NCBI GenBank assembly: GCA_963747535.1
Contig: CAVVFX010000007.1
Location: 310,001 to 374,000, forward strand
Direction of reading: 5' to 3'
Length of the DNA stretch: 64,000 nucleotides
Source of the DNA: CAVVFX01 sp963747535
GTDB taxonomy: Bacteria; Acidobacteriota; Terriglobia; Bryobacterales; Bryobacteraceae
The notes beneath the pieces were generated by a model, which had not been told where the DNA came from, made no database searches, and was given only the letters and a program-made list of their open reading frames with translations. The position numbers were made by a program, and so were the translations under genes. The stretch's first letter is position 1, and every line of letters starts with the position of its first letter. Of the stretch, positions 49,909-59,349 are shown in pieces.

Positions 49909-51327
49909 ATGAAACCTCAACACGTTTACTTGACTCGCCGCGAGATGCTTACGCGTACCGGCATGGGGATGGGTATGGTGGCACTGGCCGGCACGCTGAG
50001 CGCAAACGAAAGCGTTCCTCCATCGCTGAATCCGCTGGCGCCCAAGAACCCCCCGCTGCCTGCGAAGGCGAAGCGCGTTTTGCATCTTTTTATGAACGGA
50101 GGGGCGTCGCACGTTGACACTTTCGATCCGAAGCCCTCACTTGCCAGGTACGCGGGTAAGCCGATTCCGATCACGCTCAAGACGGAGCGGCGTACTGGGG
50201 CGGCGTTTCCCTCCCCTTTTGCCTTCCGCAAGTATGGGCAAAGTGGTATTGAGGTAAGCGAGATATTTTCAAAGGTCGGCGAGTGCGTGGACGACTTGTG
50301 CGTGGTGCGATCCATGTGCACTGACATTCCGAATCATGAGCCGTCGCTGATGATGATGAACTGTGGCGATATCCGGCAGGTTCGCCCGAGTTTTGGCTCC
50401 TGGGTGACGTATGGGCTCGGCTCGGAAAATCAGAATCTGCCGGGGTTCATTGTGCTCTGCCCGGATGGGCTGCCGACGCAAGGGAATCAGAATTGGCGGT
50501 CGGCGTTTCTGCCCGGGGCCTACCAGGCGACCTACATCGATACGCGCGAGACACAGATCGATAAGCTGATCGAGAATATCCGGAACCGTTACACGACGCG
50601 CGCGGATCAACGGCGGCAGCTTGATCTATTGGGCGAACTCGATCGCGGCTATCAGGAGCGGCGTCAGAATGATGCGCTGCTGGAGGCGCGCGTGCAATCA
50701 TTCGAACTGGCGTACCGGATGCAGATGGAGGCTGACGACGCGTTTGATCTTACCAAGGAGCCTGCCAGTATTCTGAAGCTCTATGGCGAAGGGCTGCAGG
50801 CAAGGCAGATGATGATCGCGCGGCGTTTGCTGGAGCGTGGCGTGCGTTTCGTGCAGGTGTGGCACGGGCAGGGTCAGCCTTGGGATAGCCATGATGACAT
50901 CCGAGCCAATCACGGGCGGCTTGCGCGGGAGTGCGACCAGCCGATCGCAGCACTGCTGCAGGATCTGAAGCAGCGCGGGATGCTCGAGGATACTCTGGTG
51001 CTTTGGGGCGGAGAATTTGGACGGACGCCAACGGTGGAACTGCCGGACCTGGGGGCGAATTCGGGGATGTCAAATGGACGAGATCATAATCCGTACGGAT
51101 TTACGATCTGGCTTGCCGGCGCCGGGTTGAAGAAGGGCTTCGTCTACGGTGCGACGGATGAGTTCGGTTTTGCGGCGGCGGAGAATAAGGTACACGTGCA
51201 CGATCTACATGCGACCCTTCTTCGATTGCTTGGCTTCGATCACGAGAAGTTCACGTATCGTTACGCCGGCCGCGATTTTCGCCTTACTGACGTTGCGGGT
51301 CACGTCGTGCAGGATTTGCTTGTTTAA
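49909..51327 (+). CDS. Tat-exported DUF1501 (sulfatase-like fold) protein
   Basis: Start ATG 49909, ten bases after the DUF1553 stop. The 472-residue product has a Tat signal (TRREMLTRTGMGMGMVALAG), then KRVLHLFMNGGASHVDTFDP, the DUF1501 hallmark, and metal-site-like segments WGGEFGRTPTVELP, GRDHNPYGFTIWLAGAG and HVHDLHATLLRLLGFDHEK. It belongs to the alkaline phosphatase/sulfatase-like superfamily and pairs with the DUF1549/1553 protein. Confidence 0.9.
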   Translation: MKPQHVYLTRREMLTRTGMGMGMVALAGTLSANESVPPSLNPLAPKNPPLPAKAKRVLHLFMNGGASHVDTFDPKPSLARYAGKPIPITLKTERRTGAAFPSPFAFRKYGQSGIEVSEIFSKVGECVDDLCVVRSMCTDIPNHEPSLMMMNCGDIRQVRPSFGSWVTYGLGSENQNLPGFIVLCPDGLPTQGNQNWRSAFLPGAYQATYIDTRETQIDKLIENIRNRYTTRADQRRQLDLLGELDRGYQERRQNDALLEARVQSFELAYRMQMEADDAFDLTKEPASILKLYGEGLQARQMMIARRLLERGVRFVQVWHGQGQPWDSHDDIRANHGRLARECDQPIAALLQDLKQRGMLEDTLVLWGGEFGRTPTVELPDLGANSGMSNGRDHNPYGFTIWLAGAGLKKGFVYGATDEFGFAAAENKVHVHDLHATLLRLLGFDHEKFTYRYAGRDFRLTDVAGHVVQDLLV

Positions 51328-51731
51328 AGCAACTGTCGAACGGCCCTCATCGCGAAAGCTGGTAAGTTCAGACCGAAACCTCCGAAACCGAAGGCCGTTT
51401 CGGAGATCTGCCGCGTGAAGCGTGGCTCCGCATGCGAAACAAGCTTCGCCTACCCGATCGCGAGCTGGTACCAAGTTGCATAAGCTCGCGTAACCACTCC
51501 CTGAACGGTCGCGGCTCGGAAGTCGTTGCTGAGCCGTGCGGCGAGCCGTCGTGCAAGGCGTCTGTAGGAACCGGGATGAAACAACCATTGCGTCAACGAT
51601 GGCTGTCTCTCGCGATGTCGTTTACTGAAGCTTCGGATCGGGAGTGGAATCGAGCTTCGAGCGAGGGTGATGTCGGAGTATTTGAACCCCGGGGTGGCAC
51701 TACCCCTGGCTGTAAGCGATAAGATGTTTCG
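51328..51731 (+). other. Intergenic region with a palindromic repeat
   Basis: No gene is supported. 51508-51540 is the second copy of the GCGGCTC/GAGCCGC repeat (partner 35494-35525). Promoter of the penicillin acylase gene expected near the end. Confidence 0.45.
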
Positions 51732-53936
51732 GTGCGGGCAATCGTAGCTGTTCTTCTTGTTAGCGGCGCCGCTGCGGGCGCGGAGCGGATCGTCGCGCCT
51801 GGGCTGAACCAGCCGGTCGAGATTCTGCGCGACCGATGGGGTGTACCGCATATCTATGCCAAAACGACCGACGACCTGTTCTTCGCGCAGGGCTATATCA
51901 CCGCGCGCGACCGCCTCTTCCAGATTGACCTATGGCGCCGCGCCGGCACGGGCAAGCTCGCGGAGGTCTTCGGCGAGAAGGCACTGGATCGCGACCGCCT
52001 GGCTCGCGCCGTGCGCTACCGCGGCGATTGGAACCGCGAGTGGCAAGCCTACGCACCCGACGCGAAACAGATCGTCACCGCCTTCGTGCACGGGATCAAC
52101 GCGTACATCCGTGGTCTCAATGGCCAACGCCCCCAGGAATTCCGTGTGGCCGGTTACGATCCGGGCCTTTGGATCCCGGAGGATTGTGCAGCGCGCGTTG
52201 CCGGGCTCGTGATGGTTCGAAATATCGCGCGCGAAGTGTCCCGTGCGCAGGACATCCAGCGTTTCGGCTTGAACATAGTCCAGAAGAATCTCCCGCCCGA
52301 TCCGGACATCCCCATCGAAATTCCGCATGGTCTGGACCTGGCGGACATTACGCCGGACGTGCTGCGCGCTTACGATGAGACTACCGGGCCGTTCCGGTCC
52401 GCAGAGCAGGGTAGCAATAACTGGGTGGTTGACGGCAGTATGACGGTCACCGGCAAGCCCATCCTGGCAAATGACCCGCATCGACCGGTGCAGATTCCGT
52501 CGCTCCGTAAAACATTTCATCTGGTCGGTCCCGGCTGGAACGCTTTCGGCGCCGGGGAACCAGCCTTGCCCGGCATCGCCGTGGGCCACAACGACCGCGT
52601 CGGCTTCGGATTCACTATCGTGGGCATTGATCAGGCGGACCTGTATGTCGAAACGCTCAAGCCCGAGGACCCCAACGAATACCTGTATAAAGGCCAGTGG
52701 CGGCGCATCGAGACCGAACACGAGGCTATCGCAGTGAAGGGCCGCCACGAGCCGGTTACGGTCACGCTGGAGTACACCGTACACGGGCCTGTGATCTACA
52801 CGGACCGCGCTCGCCACCGCGCGTTCGCGCTGCGGTGGGTCGGCGCGGAACCCGGTGGCGCGGGGTACCTGGCCGCGCTTTCGTTGGCGCGCGCAGACAA
52901 CTGGCAAGAATTCCTAAAAGCTGCGGAGCGTTACAAGGTGCCATCGGAGAACCTGGTTTACGCGGACGTAGACGGCAACATCGGCTGGCAGGCCTCAGGG
53001 CTGGCGCCCATCCGGCGAAATTGGTCGGGGCTACTGCCAGTGCCGGGGGCCTCCGGCGAGTACGAGTGGAGCGGATTCCGCGCGCTAGCCGAGCAGCCGC
53101 ACCTGTACAACCCAGCCGCCCATTTCGTTGCTACGGCAAACCACAACATTCTGCCGCCGGGCTACCGCATACCGCTGGGCTATGAGTGGGCGCTGCCGTT
53201 CCGGTTCATGAGGATTCGCGAGATGCTGAGCACGGGCACGAAATTCAGCGTAGCGGATTTTGAAAGGATGCAGCAGGATGTCATGTCGCTGCCGGCACGC
53301 CGCTTTCAGGCCGTGCTGCGCAAGTGGACGGCACCTCCTGCGTTGGCCGGAACCGTTCGGGAGGTGCTTGCCTGGGACGCGCGGGTGACCAGAGACTCTC
53401 GCGCCGCGCTGGTGTACGAGGAATGGACGAGCCACCTTCCGGAGGCTATCTTCGGCGCAACGCTGGGCCGGCGCGTGAGCTTGGAACGGGTGCTGGCAGC
53501 GCTCGAAAAAGAGCCCAACGCACGGGCGTTGGCGGACTCGTTATCTGCGGCTTTGGAGGACATCGGCCGCCGCATGGGCCCGGACCCTTCAGCGTGGAGC
53601 TGGGGGCGGCTGCACAGCGTCACCTTTCAGCACCCGTTGGGCGTGGCCACCTTCAACCGCGGCCCCATCGCCCGACCGGGAGACGCAAACACGGTGAACG
53701 CGACCAGCGGCGCCGGATTCCAGCAGACCAACGGCGCGTCATACCGCCAAGTTCTGGACCTCGCAGATTGGGACCGCTCGATGATGACCAACGTGCCAGG
53801 CGAATCAGGAGATCCCGCCAGCCCACATTACGACGATCTCATTGGCGGATGGGACAACGGTATTTACCACCCGATGCCGTTTTCGCGCGCCGCGGTAGAA
53901 GCCGCCACGACCGAACGCATCCTGCTGGTGCCCTGA
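51732..53936 (+). CDS. Penicillin acylase family Ntn-hydrolase
   Basis: GTG 51732 starts a 734-residue precursor with a short signal (AIVAVLLVSGAAAGAE). The alpha part has VEILRDRWGVPHIYAKTTDD, FAQGYITARDRLFQIDLWRR. The autocatalytic cleavage site and nucleophile Ser228 lie in AEQGSNNWVVDG; the beta part has NDPHRP, AFGAGEPALPGIAVGHNDRV and NTVNATSGAGFQQTNGASYR. Precursor processing would give alpha and beta chains. Substrates in the family include penicillins, acyl-homoserine lactones and other amides; this one could be a quorum-quenching or amide-scavenging enzyme but nothing decides. It appears monocistronic. Confidence 0.9.
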   Translation: MRAIVAVLLVSGAAAGAERIVAPGLNQPVEILRDRWGVPHIYAKTTDDLFFAQGYITARDRLFQIDLWRRAGTGKLAEVFGEKALDRDRLARAVRYRGDWNREWQAYAPDAKQIVTAFVHGINAYIRGLNGQRPQEFRVAGYDPGLWIPEDCAARVAGLVMVRNIAREVSRAQDIQRFGLNIVQKNLPPDPDIPIEIPHGLDLADITPDVLRAYDETTGPFRSAEQGSNNWVVDGSMTVTGKPILANDPHRPVQIPSLRKTFHLVGPGWNAFGAGEPALPGIAVGHNDRVGFGFTIVGIDQADLYVETLKPEDPNEYLYKGQWRRIETEHEAIAVKGRHEPVTVTLEYTVHGPVIYTDRARHRAFALRWVGAEPGGAGYLAALSLARADNWQEFLKAAERYKVPSENLVYADVDGNIGWQASGLAPIRRNWSGLLPVPGASGEYEWSGFRALAEQPHLYNPAAHFVATANHNILPPGYRIPLGYEWALPFRFMRIREMLSTGTKFSVADFERMQQDVMSLPARRFQAVLRKWTAPPALAGTVREVLAWDARVTRDSRAALVYEEWTSHLPEAIFGATLGRRVSLERVLAALEKEPNARALADSLSAALEDIGRRMGPDPSAWSWGRLHSVTFQHPLGVATFNRGPIARPGDANTVNATSGAGFQQTNGASYRQVLDLADWDRSMMTNVPGESGDPASPHYDDLIGGWDNGIYHPMPFSRAAVEAATTERILLVP

Positions 53937-54093
53937 GACTGCGCCGCTGGCGACCTTGCCATTCACGATGGTCTTAAGTGCCAACAGAAACCCGGCCTAC
54001 GTCGCCCGGCTCCGGCACTCCGAGTCGGGCTAGAAGTTGATCACGCTACCTTCGATCAGCCATCGTTATTCGCGGATAAGGTCGAGGAGAGGA

Positions 54094-54543
54094 TCAGAAC
54101 TGAATGCGGCTCTTTCGTTCCTTTAGCTTCTCGATATTGACGCCAGGGACAGCGCGCAGTTGGTCGATGTTGGAGAAACGTTGGCGCTGCCTTCGCGCGA
54201 TGACGTCCTGCGCCACCTCGTCGTTTACACCGAGAACCCCCGCCAATTCTTCGGCCGCAGAGGTGTTGACGTTCACGAGCGTGAGGTTCTCCAGAAAGAA
54301 TCTGGTCACCCGCTCGAGTTGCTCGTCCGTTCCGTTTGCGCCGCGTTGCGTCATGTCGGCAAAGACGTCGTTCCATCGGTCCCAGGATCGGGGCTTGTTG
54401 AGGAACACGGCGGTAATGTGGCAACGCCCGCACACTGCCTGTACGGCTTGCAGATCCGGATTGGGAGCCGCGGCCGTCGCTGCCACTACCCCGGCCGCGA
54501 TGCAGGCGGCGGTCGCCACGCACGACCAACGTCCGAGAGTCAC
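54094..54543 (-). CDS. Small secreted protein: cytochrome c-like motif plus ComEA-type helix-hairpin-helix
   Basis: GTG 54543 overlaps the upstream stop (GTGA). The 149-residue protein has a signal (AACIAAGVVAATAAAP), one heme motif CGRCH (38-42) with a following W/M-rich segment (WDRWNDVFADMTQRGA), and a ComEA-like double HhH domain at about 88-149 (LVNVNTSAAEELAGVLGVND, FSNIDQLRAVPGVN). A heme motif fused to HhH is an odd combination; in dehydrogenase gamma-type or quinohemoprotein-associated proteins such HhH text is sometimes seen. It is coupled to the beta-propeller gene, suggesting an enzyme/electron acceptor pair. Confidence 0.7.
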   Translation of the reverse strand: MTLGRWSCVATAACIAAGVVAATAAAPNPDLQAVQAVCGRCHITAVFLNKPRSWDRWNDVFADMTQRGANGTDEQLERVTRFFLENLTLVNVNTSAAEELAGVLGVNDEVAQDVIARRQRQRFSNIDQLRAVPGVNIEKLKERKSRIQF

Positions 54544-55853
54544 TTTCTGTTAGAGGTCAAGTCGCGGCCGGCAAGCCTCGATTGAACCGCGCTGGGGATG
54601 CCTTCGCCGAACTGGCTCACAGTCTGCACCAGCTTTCCGTTGGAGAACGCCATCTCCAGAACCTTTTCGCTGTGCATGGCCTTTCCGTACTCGTCCTTCA
54701 TCTGGGCGACGATCTTCTTGGATTTCACTTCGACAACGTCTCCCGAAGAAAGCAAGGCGTACTTCCCGCCGATTCCCATGGTGATCCAGTCGGCGGAAGC
54801 AGTGGTCGGGAAACTTGATTTGAGTACGGGCCATTGGCCGGTGTTGTCATAGATCAGCACACCGTAGTTGATGTCGTCCACCACCCAGATCTCGCTTTCA
54901 TCCGGCGTGAGGGCGATGCCATGACTGGGACAGCCGTGACCGAAGAAATGCTGGTTCACATCTCCCCATTTTGCCTTCCACAATTCAGCCGGAGCTTCGA
55001 TCCGCTTGATGACCTCGCCCGTCCTGACGTCAGCGATCTCAAAGCCGAGCAGGTTGTTCAGGTTGGCGTAAACCCGGGTCGCGTCATGGTTGATGACGAA
55101 GGGGCGCACATGGTCGGAGAAGGTGATGGTTCTGATGGCCTTCCTCGACGGCACGTCGCCCACCGTCATGGTGACTCCGTTGGGGGCCATAAAGACGGTC
55201 TTCCCATCGGCACTGAGCGCCATGTTGTGGGCGAACATACTCTTAGGCGCCTGGATTTTGCCTTGCAAGGCCCCGCTCTGCGCGTCGATAACATACCAGA
55301 AGTCTTTCAGGTCTGAGCCCACTACCAACGTTTTGCCGTCCGGTGTAAGCTCGGGACGCTCACAGCACGTCCCGTCATAGGTGTTCTCCCATGCCTTTTT
55401 CTCGGTCGCCAGGTCGAAGGCTGCGAGCCGGCCCCGGGTCGCCAGATAGATCATGTTAGTAGCCGGACTGGCAGCGACTCCCGACACCTCTTCCGGACTC
55501 ATGCTCGCCGGCACGTTCCAGGTGGGAATTCGCTTGACGAACTCAAAATTGCGATCCACGTCCAGGACGACAATACCGACTCCGTTCATTTCGGACGAGA
55601 ACTGCCCGCCGGCTGAACCACCCGGCAGAGCCACGTAGACAAGCCGCCGGTCGCGCTTGCCGAAGCCCTTTGCGATATGGGGACCGTTATCGCGCGGGTC
55701 AGAAAATCCAGCCGGGCGATAGGGACGTTCCGGCTTGTTGATCGCATTCTCCAGGCGGATCCCGTCTTGGGTCGTCTGCTGGGCGGCCAGATTGGGGATG
55801 GCGCAGAGCGCCGCCATGTACGCGGTCACAACGAAGTGATTACGGAAGAACAT
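54540..55853 (-). CDS. Secreted seven-bladed beta-propeller (YVTN/quinoprotein amine dehydrogenase-like)
   Basis: The 437-residue product starts at ATG 55853 behind GAGAGGATT and has a signal peptide (VVTAYMAALCAIPNLAAQ). Repeated blade units are clear: RNFEFVKRIPTWNVP, MIYLATRGRLAAFDLATEKK, TPDGKTLVVGSDLKDFWYVI, SADGKTVFMAPNGVTMTVGD, RVYANLNNLLGFEIADVRTG and TPDESEIWVVDDINYGVLIY. The fold resembles the beta subunit of quinohemoprotein amine dehydrogenase and YVTN proteins. An adjacent vicinal Cys pair (GTCCERPEL) is present. The heme-motif protein follows with a 4-base overlap. Confidence 0.78.
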   Translation of the reverse strand: MFFRNHFVVTAYMAALCAIPNLAAQQTTQDGIRLENAINKPERPYRPAGFSDPRDNGPHIAKGFGKRDRRLVYVALPGGSAGGQFSSEMNGVGIVVLDVDRNFEFVKRIPTWNVPASMSPEEVSGVAASPATNMIYLATRGRLAAFDLATEKKAWENTYDGTCCERPELTPDGKTLVVGSDLKDFWYVIDAQSGALQGKIQAPKSMFAHNMALSADGKTVFMAPNGVTMTVGDVPSRKAIRTITFSDHVRPFVINHDATRVYANLNNLLGFEIADVRTGEVIKRIEAPAELWKAKWGDVNQHFFGHGCPSHGIALTPDESEIWVVDDINYGVLIYDNTGQWPVLKSSFPTTASADWITMGIGGKYALLSSGDVVEVKSKKIVAQMKDEYGKAMHSEKVLEMAFSNGKLVQTVSQFGEGIPSAVQSRLAGRDLTSNRK

Positions 55854-56170
55854 TTGAATCCTCTCAAATCACTGCAACTATATAACCTGCCGGGTCGCGC
55901 AGTCAACCGGGGCTCACGCACGTTATCGGGAGCCCGAACGTCAGGCCACTTGCGGCTGTTTGGGATCGCGTAATACGAGTTGGCGAGACATTGTTCTGTT
56001 CCGAGGCTATACGAGTGAGATGGCCGCCCAGGCTCAGATTCCCAGCATCTTCCGTAACCTGGCCTTCGTGACCTGCTCATTCAGGCTTCTGGCCCCGCCT
56101 TCGTGCGGGCGGTTGAGCAAAGACTGCCAGGCGCAAGGTCTTTGCCAAACAGCTATTACGACGCGCCATA
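55854..56170 (-). other. Intergenic region, nothing recognised
   Basis: About 316 bases downstream of the E2 gene and upstream of the propeller gene. No gene or terminator is clear. Confidence 0.4.
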
Positions 56171-57358
56171 TTAAGGGCAATGCACGGCGGGCGGTGGTGC
56201 TTCAACCAAGTGGACCAGGGCCTGGAGGAAGCGCGCGGCCACGGCTCCATCGGCAATCCGATGGTCGAACGTCAGGCTCAGCGCCATCTGGTCGCGTGCG
56301 GCCAACTCGCCGCTCTCTAACACAACAGGCTCTCTGCGAATTGCGCCGACTCCAAGCACGGCGGCTTCCGGAAAGTTGATGATCGGAGTAAACGCGTCAA
56401 TGCCGAATCTGCCGAGATTGGTGATGCTGAACGTGCCGCCTGCAAAGTCCTCGACATGCAGCCGGTGTGCCCGGGCACTGTCGATTAACTGGCGAGAACG
56501 GCGAGCCAGGTCCGCGAGACTCGATGCGGAGACGTCACGAAGCACCGGTACCAGCAAGCCCTGCGGGGTGTCGACTGCGATGCCAATGTGCACCTTGCCG
56601 GACAGAACGATTCGGTCAGACTCCCAACGCCCGAACAGTGCGGGATGGCTTTCGAAGACGATGGCGACCAGCTTGGCAAGGATATCGGTGTAAGACGGCA
56701 CCGGTCCAGCAGCCGGGACGAGCTTCCATTGGTTCCGCAGCGCAACCAGCGCGGTGGCGTCGGCACGAGTGGTGAGCGTCACCGGCGCGGTATTCTGCAG
56801 GCTCTCCATCACACGTCTGGCGATGGTACGCCGCAGAGTAGTGATGGGAACCGCGCCCGCTGCCGCAGCGAGCCTCGAACTAGCGGCGCGCACATCCACT
56901 TCGCGAATCCGCCCACCCCGGCCGCTGCCGCGCAAAAGCGTTGTGTCGACGCCAAGCCCGGCGGCGACGCGGCGTGCGCGCGGCGTGACGGGAGTGCGCC
57001 TGTTTCGCATTGGAGTATCGGCAAGCACGGACGGACTCTGCGTCGAGAGGACCAATCCGGGCAGCGAACCCGCACCCGGTTGCCGGGCGCCGATCATTTC
57101 TGGCGCAGGCTCACCCGGAGCAAGCAAGAATCCCAGGCGTTGGCCCACGACTATGATCCCCCCCGGCTCAGGCGCGCCGGGTGGTAAGTAGAGGATACCG
57201 TTATCGAGCGACTCGACGTCCATGGTCACCTTATCGCTCTCCACGGCAAACAGCGGCTCGCCGGCGGACACATGGTCGCCATTCTGCTTCAGCCAGCCCC
57301 CGAACGTGCCTTCCTCCATCGACCAGCCAAGACGCGGAACTGTGATTTCGATCGGCAT
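56171..57358 (-). CDS. 2-oxoacid dehydrogenase E2 (dihydrolipoamide acyltransferase)
   Basis: The 395-residue protein has one lipoyl domain with the lipoylated Lys43 in FAVESDKVTMDVESL, a peripheral-subunit binding domain (TPRARRVAAGLGVDTTLLRG), and the catalytic acyltransferase domain with SITNLGRFGIDAFTPIIN and the active-site LTFDHRIADGAVAARFLQ. It would transfer an acyl group from E1-bound TPP to CoA. It is 11 bases after the E1 gene. The acyl specificity (acetyl from acetoin or pyruvate, or branched) is undetermined. Confidence 0.92.
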   Translation of the reverse strand: MPIEITVPRLGWSMEEGTFGGWLKQNGDHVSAGEPLFAVESDKVTMDVESLDNGILYLPPGAPEPGGIIVVGQRLGFLLAPGEPAPEMIGARQPGAGSLPGLVLSTQSPSVLADTPMRNRRTPVTPRARRVAAGLGVDTTLLRGSGRGGRIREVDVRAASSRLAAAAGAVPITTLRRTIARRVMESLQNTAPVTLTTRADATALVALRNQWKLVPAAGPVPSYTDILAKLVAIVFESHPALFGRWESDRIVLSGKVHIGIAVDTPQGLLVPVLRDVSASSLADLARRSRQLIDSARAHRLHVEDFAGGTFSITNLGRFGIDAFTPIINFPEAAVLGVGAIRREPVVLESGELAARDQMALSLTFDHRIADGAVAARFLQALVHLVEAPPPAVHCP

Positions 57359-57369
57359 GGCGCGGGAAC

Positions 57370-59349
57370 CTACTCGTTCACCAGATCCTCGATTGCGGCG
57401 GCGATGGTCCTGGCGTTCGGGATCATGGCGGCTTCGAGGGTGGGGCTGTAGGATGTTGGAGCGAACTCGCCATGGAGGCGGCGGATCGGAGCATCGAGAT
57501 CGTCAAAGCCCGCGCCGGCCACCTGCGCCGCGATCTCCGACGCGAGGCCGCAGGGGCCGAACGACTCGTCGATCACCAGCAGCCGGCCGGTCTTACGCAC
57601 GGAAGCCAAAATCGCCGCTGTGTCGAGCGGTGACACCGTGCGCGGGTCGAGCACTTCCACCGAGATCCCTCGTTCGGCCAACTCATTCGCCACGGCCAGA
57701 GTGCGCGGAACCATTTGGCCAATGGCCACCGCAGTGACTTGCGTTCCCTCCCGACGAATGCGCGCCTTGCCGAATTCGATCTCATAGCAATCGATCGGTA
57801 CGCGGCCTTTGACCGACATCAGCTCGCGGGGCTCGAGGAACAAAACCGGATCGTCGCACCGCAGAGCGCGAGTGAACAGGCCCTTCGCGTCGTAGGGTGT
57901 CGAAGGCACCACCACACGCAGACCGGGGAGGTGGCTATAGATTGCGTAATAGCTGCCTGAGTGGTGCGTCGCGGCGGAATGGCCGATGCCGATGCATCCG
58001 CGGAGCAACACCGGCATCTTGAGGCGGCCGCTGCTCATGTACTGCATCTTGGCAATCTGATTGACCAACTCGCCGAATGCATCGTTAATGAAGTCCACGA
58101 ACATAAAGTCGACAATTGGCCTGCTGCCGGTCATGGCCGCGCCGCAAGCGAGGCCGACGAAGCCGCGCTCGCAAATGGGCGTATCGCGGAGCCGCTCGGC
58201 GCCGTACTTGGCAAACAGCCCCAAAGTGGTGCCGAAGTTTCCGCCGCGCGCGCCGATGCCTTCGCCCAGGACGAAGATGTGTGGGTTGAGGCCCATCTCG
58301 TGGTCGAGCGCTTCGAGCGTGGCGGCGGCAAAGGAGACCTCCCGGCCGGCGCCGGCCGCATCACCGGGCTCGGGACTCTGCGGCTCCGTGGCGGGAGACG
58401 CATAGACGTGCGCCATCGCCTCGCACGCGTCGGGCCATGGCGCCTTCTCTGCTGCGTCGCTCGCAGCCAACACGCTGTCGTTCACCTCGGCATCTAAGAC
58501 ATCGAATTCAGCGGCGCCGGCCTGCCCGCTTTCCAGAAGTGCGGCCTGGTAGCGCTGAATAGGGCACCGTTCGCGCCATCGGGCAACCTCCTCGCGAGTA
58601 CGATAGGTGTAGTCGCCCATGCCTTCCGCGTGCGGACGGGTACGGTAGGTCTTGCATTCGATCAGGGTCGGACCGTCGCCCGATCGCGCTCGCGCCACGG
58701 CCTCACCCGCCGCTCTGGCCACGGCAACCACATCGTTGCCGTCGAGTTGGACCCCCGCGATCCGGTAGCTGGCTGCACGCGAAGCCACGTCCGGATTGCC
58801 AGCGGCATACTGAAACGGCACTTCGGTAGCGAACTGATTGTTTTCGCAGACAAACAAGACGGGCAGCTTCCAGATCGCTGCGAGGTTCAGGCCCTCGTGG
58901 AACGCGCCATTGTTCACGGCGCCATCGCCGAAGAACGCGACGGCCACCTGATCGGTCTTCAGCAGTTGGAAGCTGTACCCGGCTCCGGCAGCCTGCAGGA
59001 TGCACGGGCCGACGATGCCGCTGGTGCCCATCAGGCCGATTTCGGGCGAGAACAGATGCATCGACCCGCCGCGCCCGCGCGAGCAACCGGTGGAGCGGCC
59101 GAGCAGTTCGGCGATGAGTTCGTGCGGCGGCAGCCCCTTGGCAAGCGCGTGGCCGTGGCCGCGGTGCGTGCTGAAGATAGCATCCTCGGTGCGCAAGTTC
59201 GCACACACCCCTGTCGCAACGGCCTCCTGCCCCACGTAGGTGTGACAGGCGCCGTGTACCAGGCCGCGAGCATGCAAACGTGCGAGTTGTTCTTCCGTAG
59301 TCCGGATCAGCCGCATCGTGCGGTACAGGAAGGCTTGGTCAGTGGTCAT
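57370..59349 (-). CDS. 2-oxoacid/acetoin dehydrogenase E1, alpha and beta chains fused
   Basis: The 659-residue protein joins E1-alpha (1-320) and E1-beta (about 335-659). Alpha has YVGQEAVATGVCANLRTEDA, STHRGHGHALAKG and the TPP motif FFGDGAVNNGAFHEGLNLAA...CENN. Beta has VLGEGIGARGGNFGTTLGLF, CERGFVGLACGAAMTGSRPI, LRGCIGIGHSAATHHSG, SVEVLDPRTVSPLDTAAILA and VIDESFGPCGLASEIAA. Fused E1 is known for some acetoin- or branched-chain-type enzymes. No E3 gene is in the window. The gene overlaps the SDR stop by 11 bases, and the E2 follows. Confidence 0.9.
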   Translation of the reverse strand: MTTDQAFLYRTMRLIRTTEEQLARLHARGLVHGACHTYVGQEAVATGVCANLRTEDAIFSTHRGHGHALAKGLPPHELIAELLGRSTGCSRGRGGSMHLFSPEIGLMGTSGIVGPCILQAAGAGYSFQLLKTDQVAVAFFGDGAVNNGAFHEGLNLAAIWKLPVLFVCENNQFATEVPFQYAAGNPDVASRAASYRIAGVQLDGNDVVAVARAAGEAVARARSGDGPTLIECKTYRTRPHAEGMGDYTYRTREEVARWRERCPIQRYQAALLESGQAGAAEFDVLDAEVNDSVLAASDAAEKAPWPDACEAMAHVYASPATEPQSPEPGDAAGAGREVSFAAATLEALDHEMGLNPHIFVLGEGIGARGGNFGTTLGLFAKYGAERLRDTPICERGFVGLACGAAMTGSRPIVDFMFVDFINDAFGELVNQIAKMQYMSSGRLKMPVLLRGCIGIGHSAATHHSGSYYAIYSHLPGLRVVVPSTPYDAKGLFTRALRCDDPVLFLEPRELMSVKGRVPIDCYEIEFGKARIRREGTQVTAVAIGQMVPRTLAVANELAERGISVEVLDPRTVSPLDTAAILASVRKTGRLLVIDESFGPCGLASEIAAQVAGAGFDDLDAPIRRLHGEFAPTSYSPTLEAAMIPNARTIAAAIEDLVNE

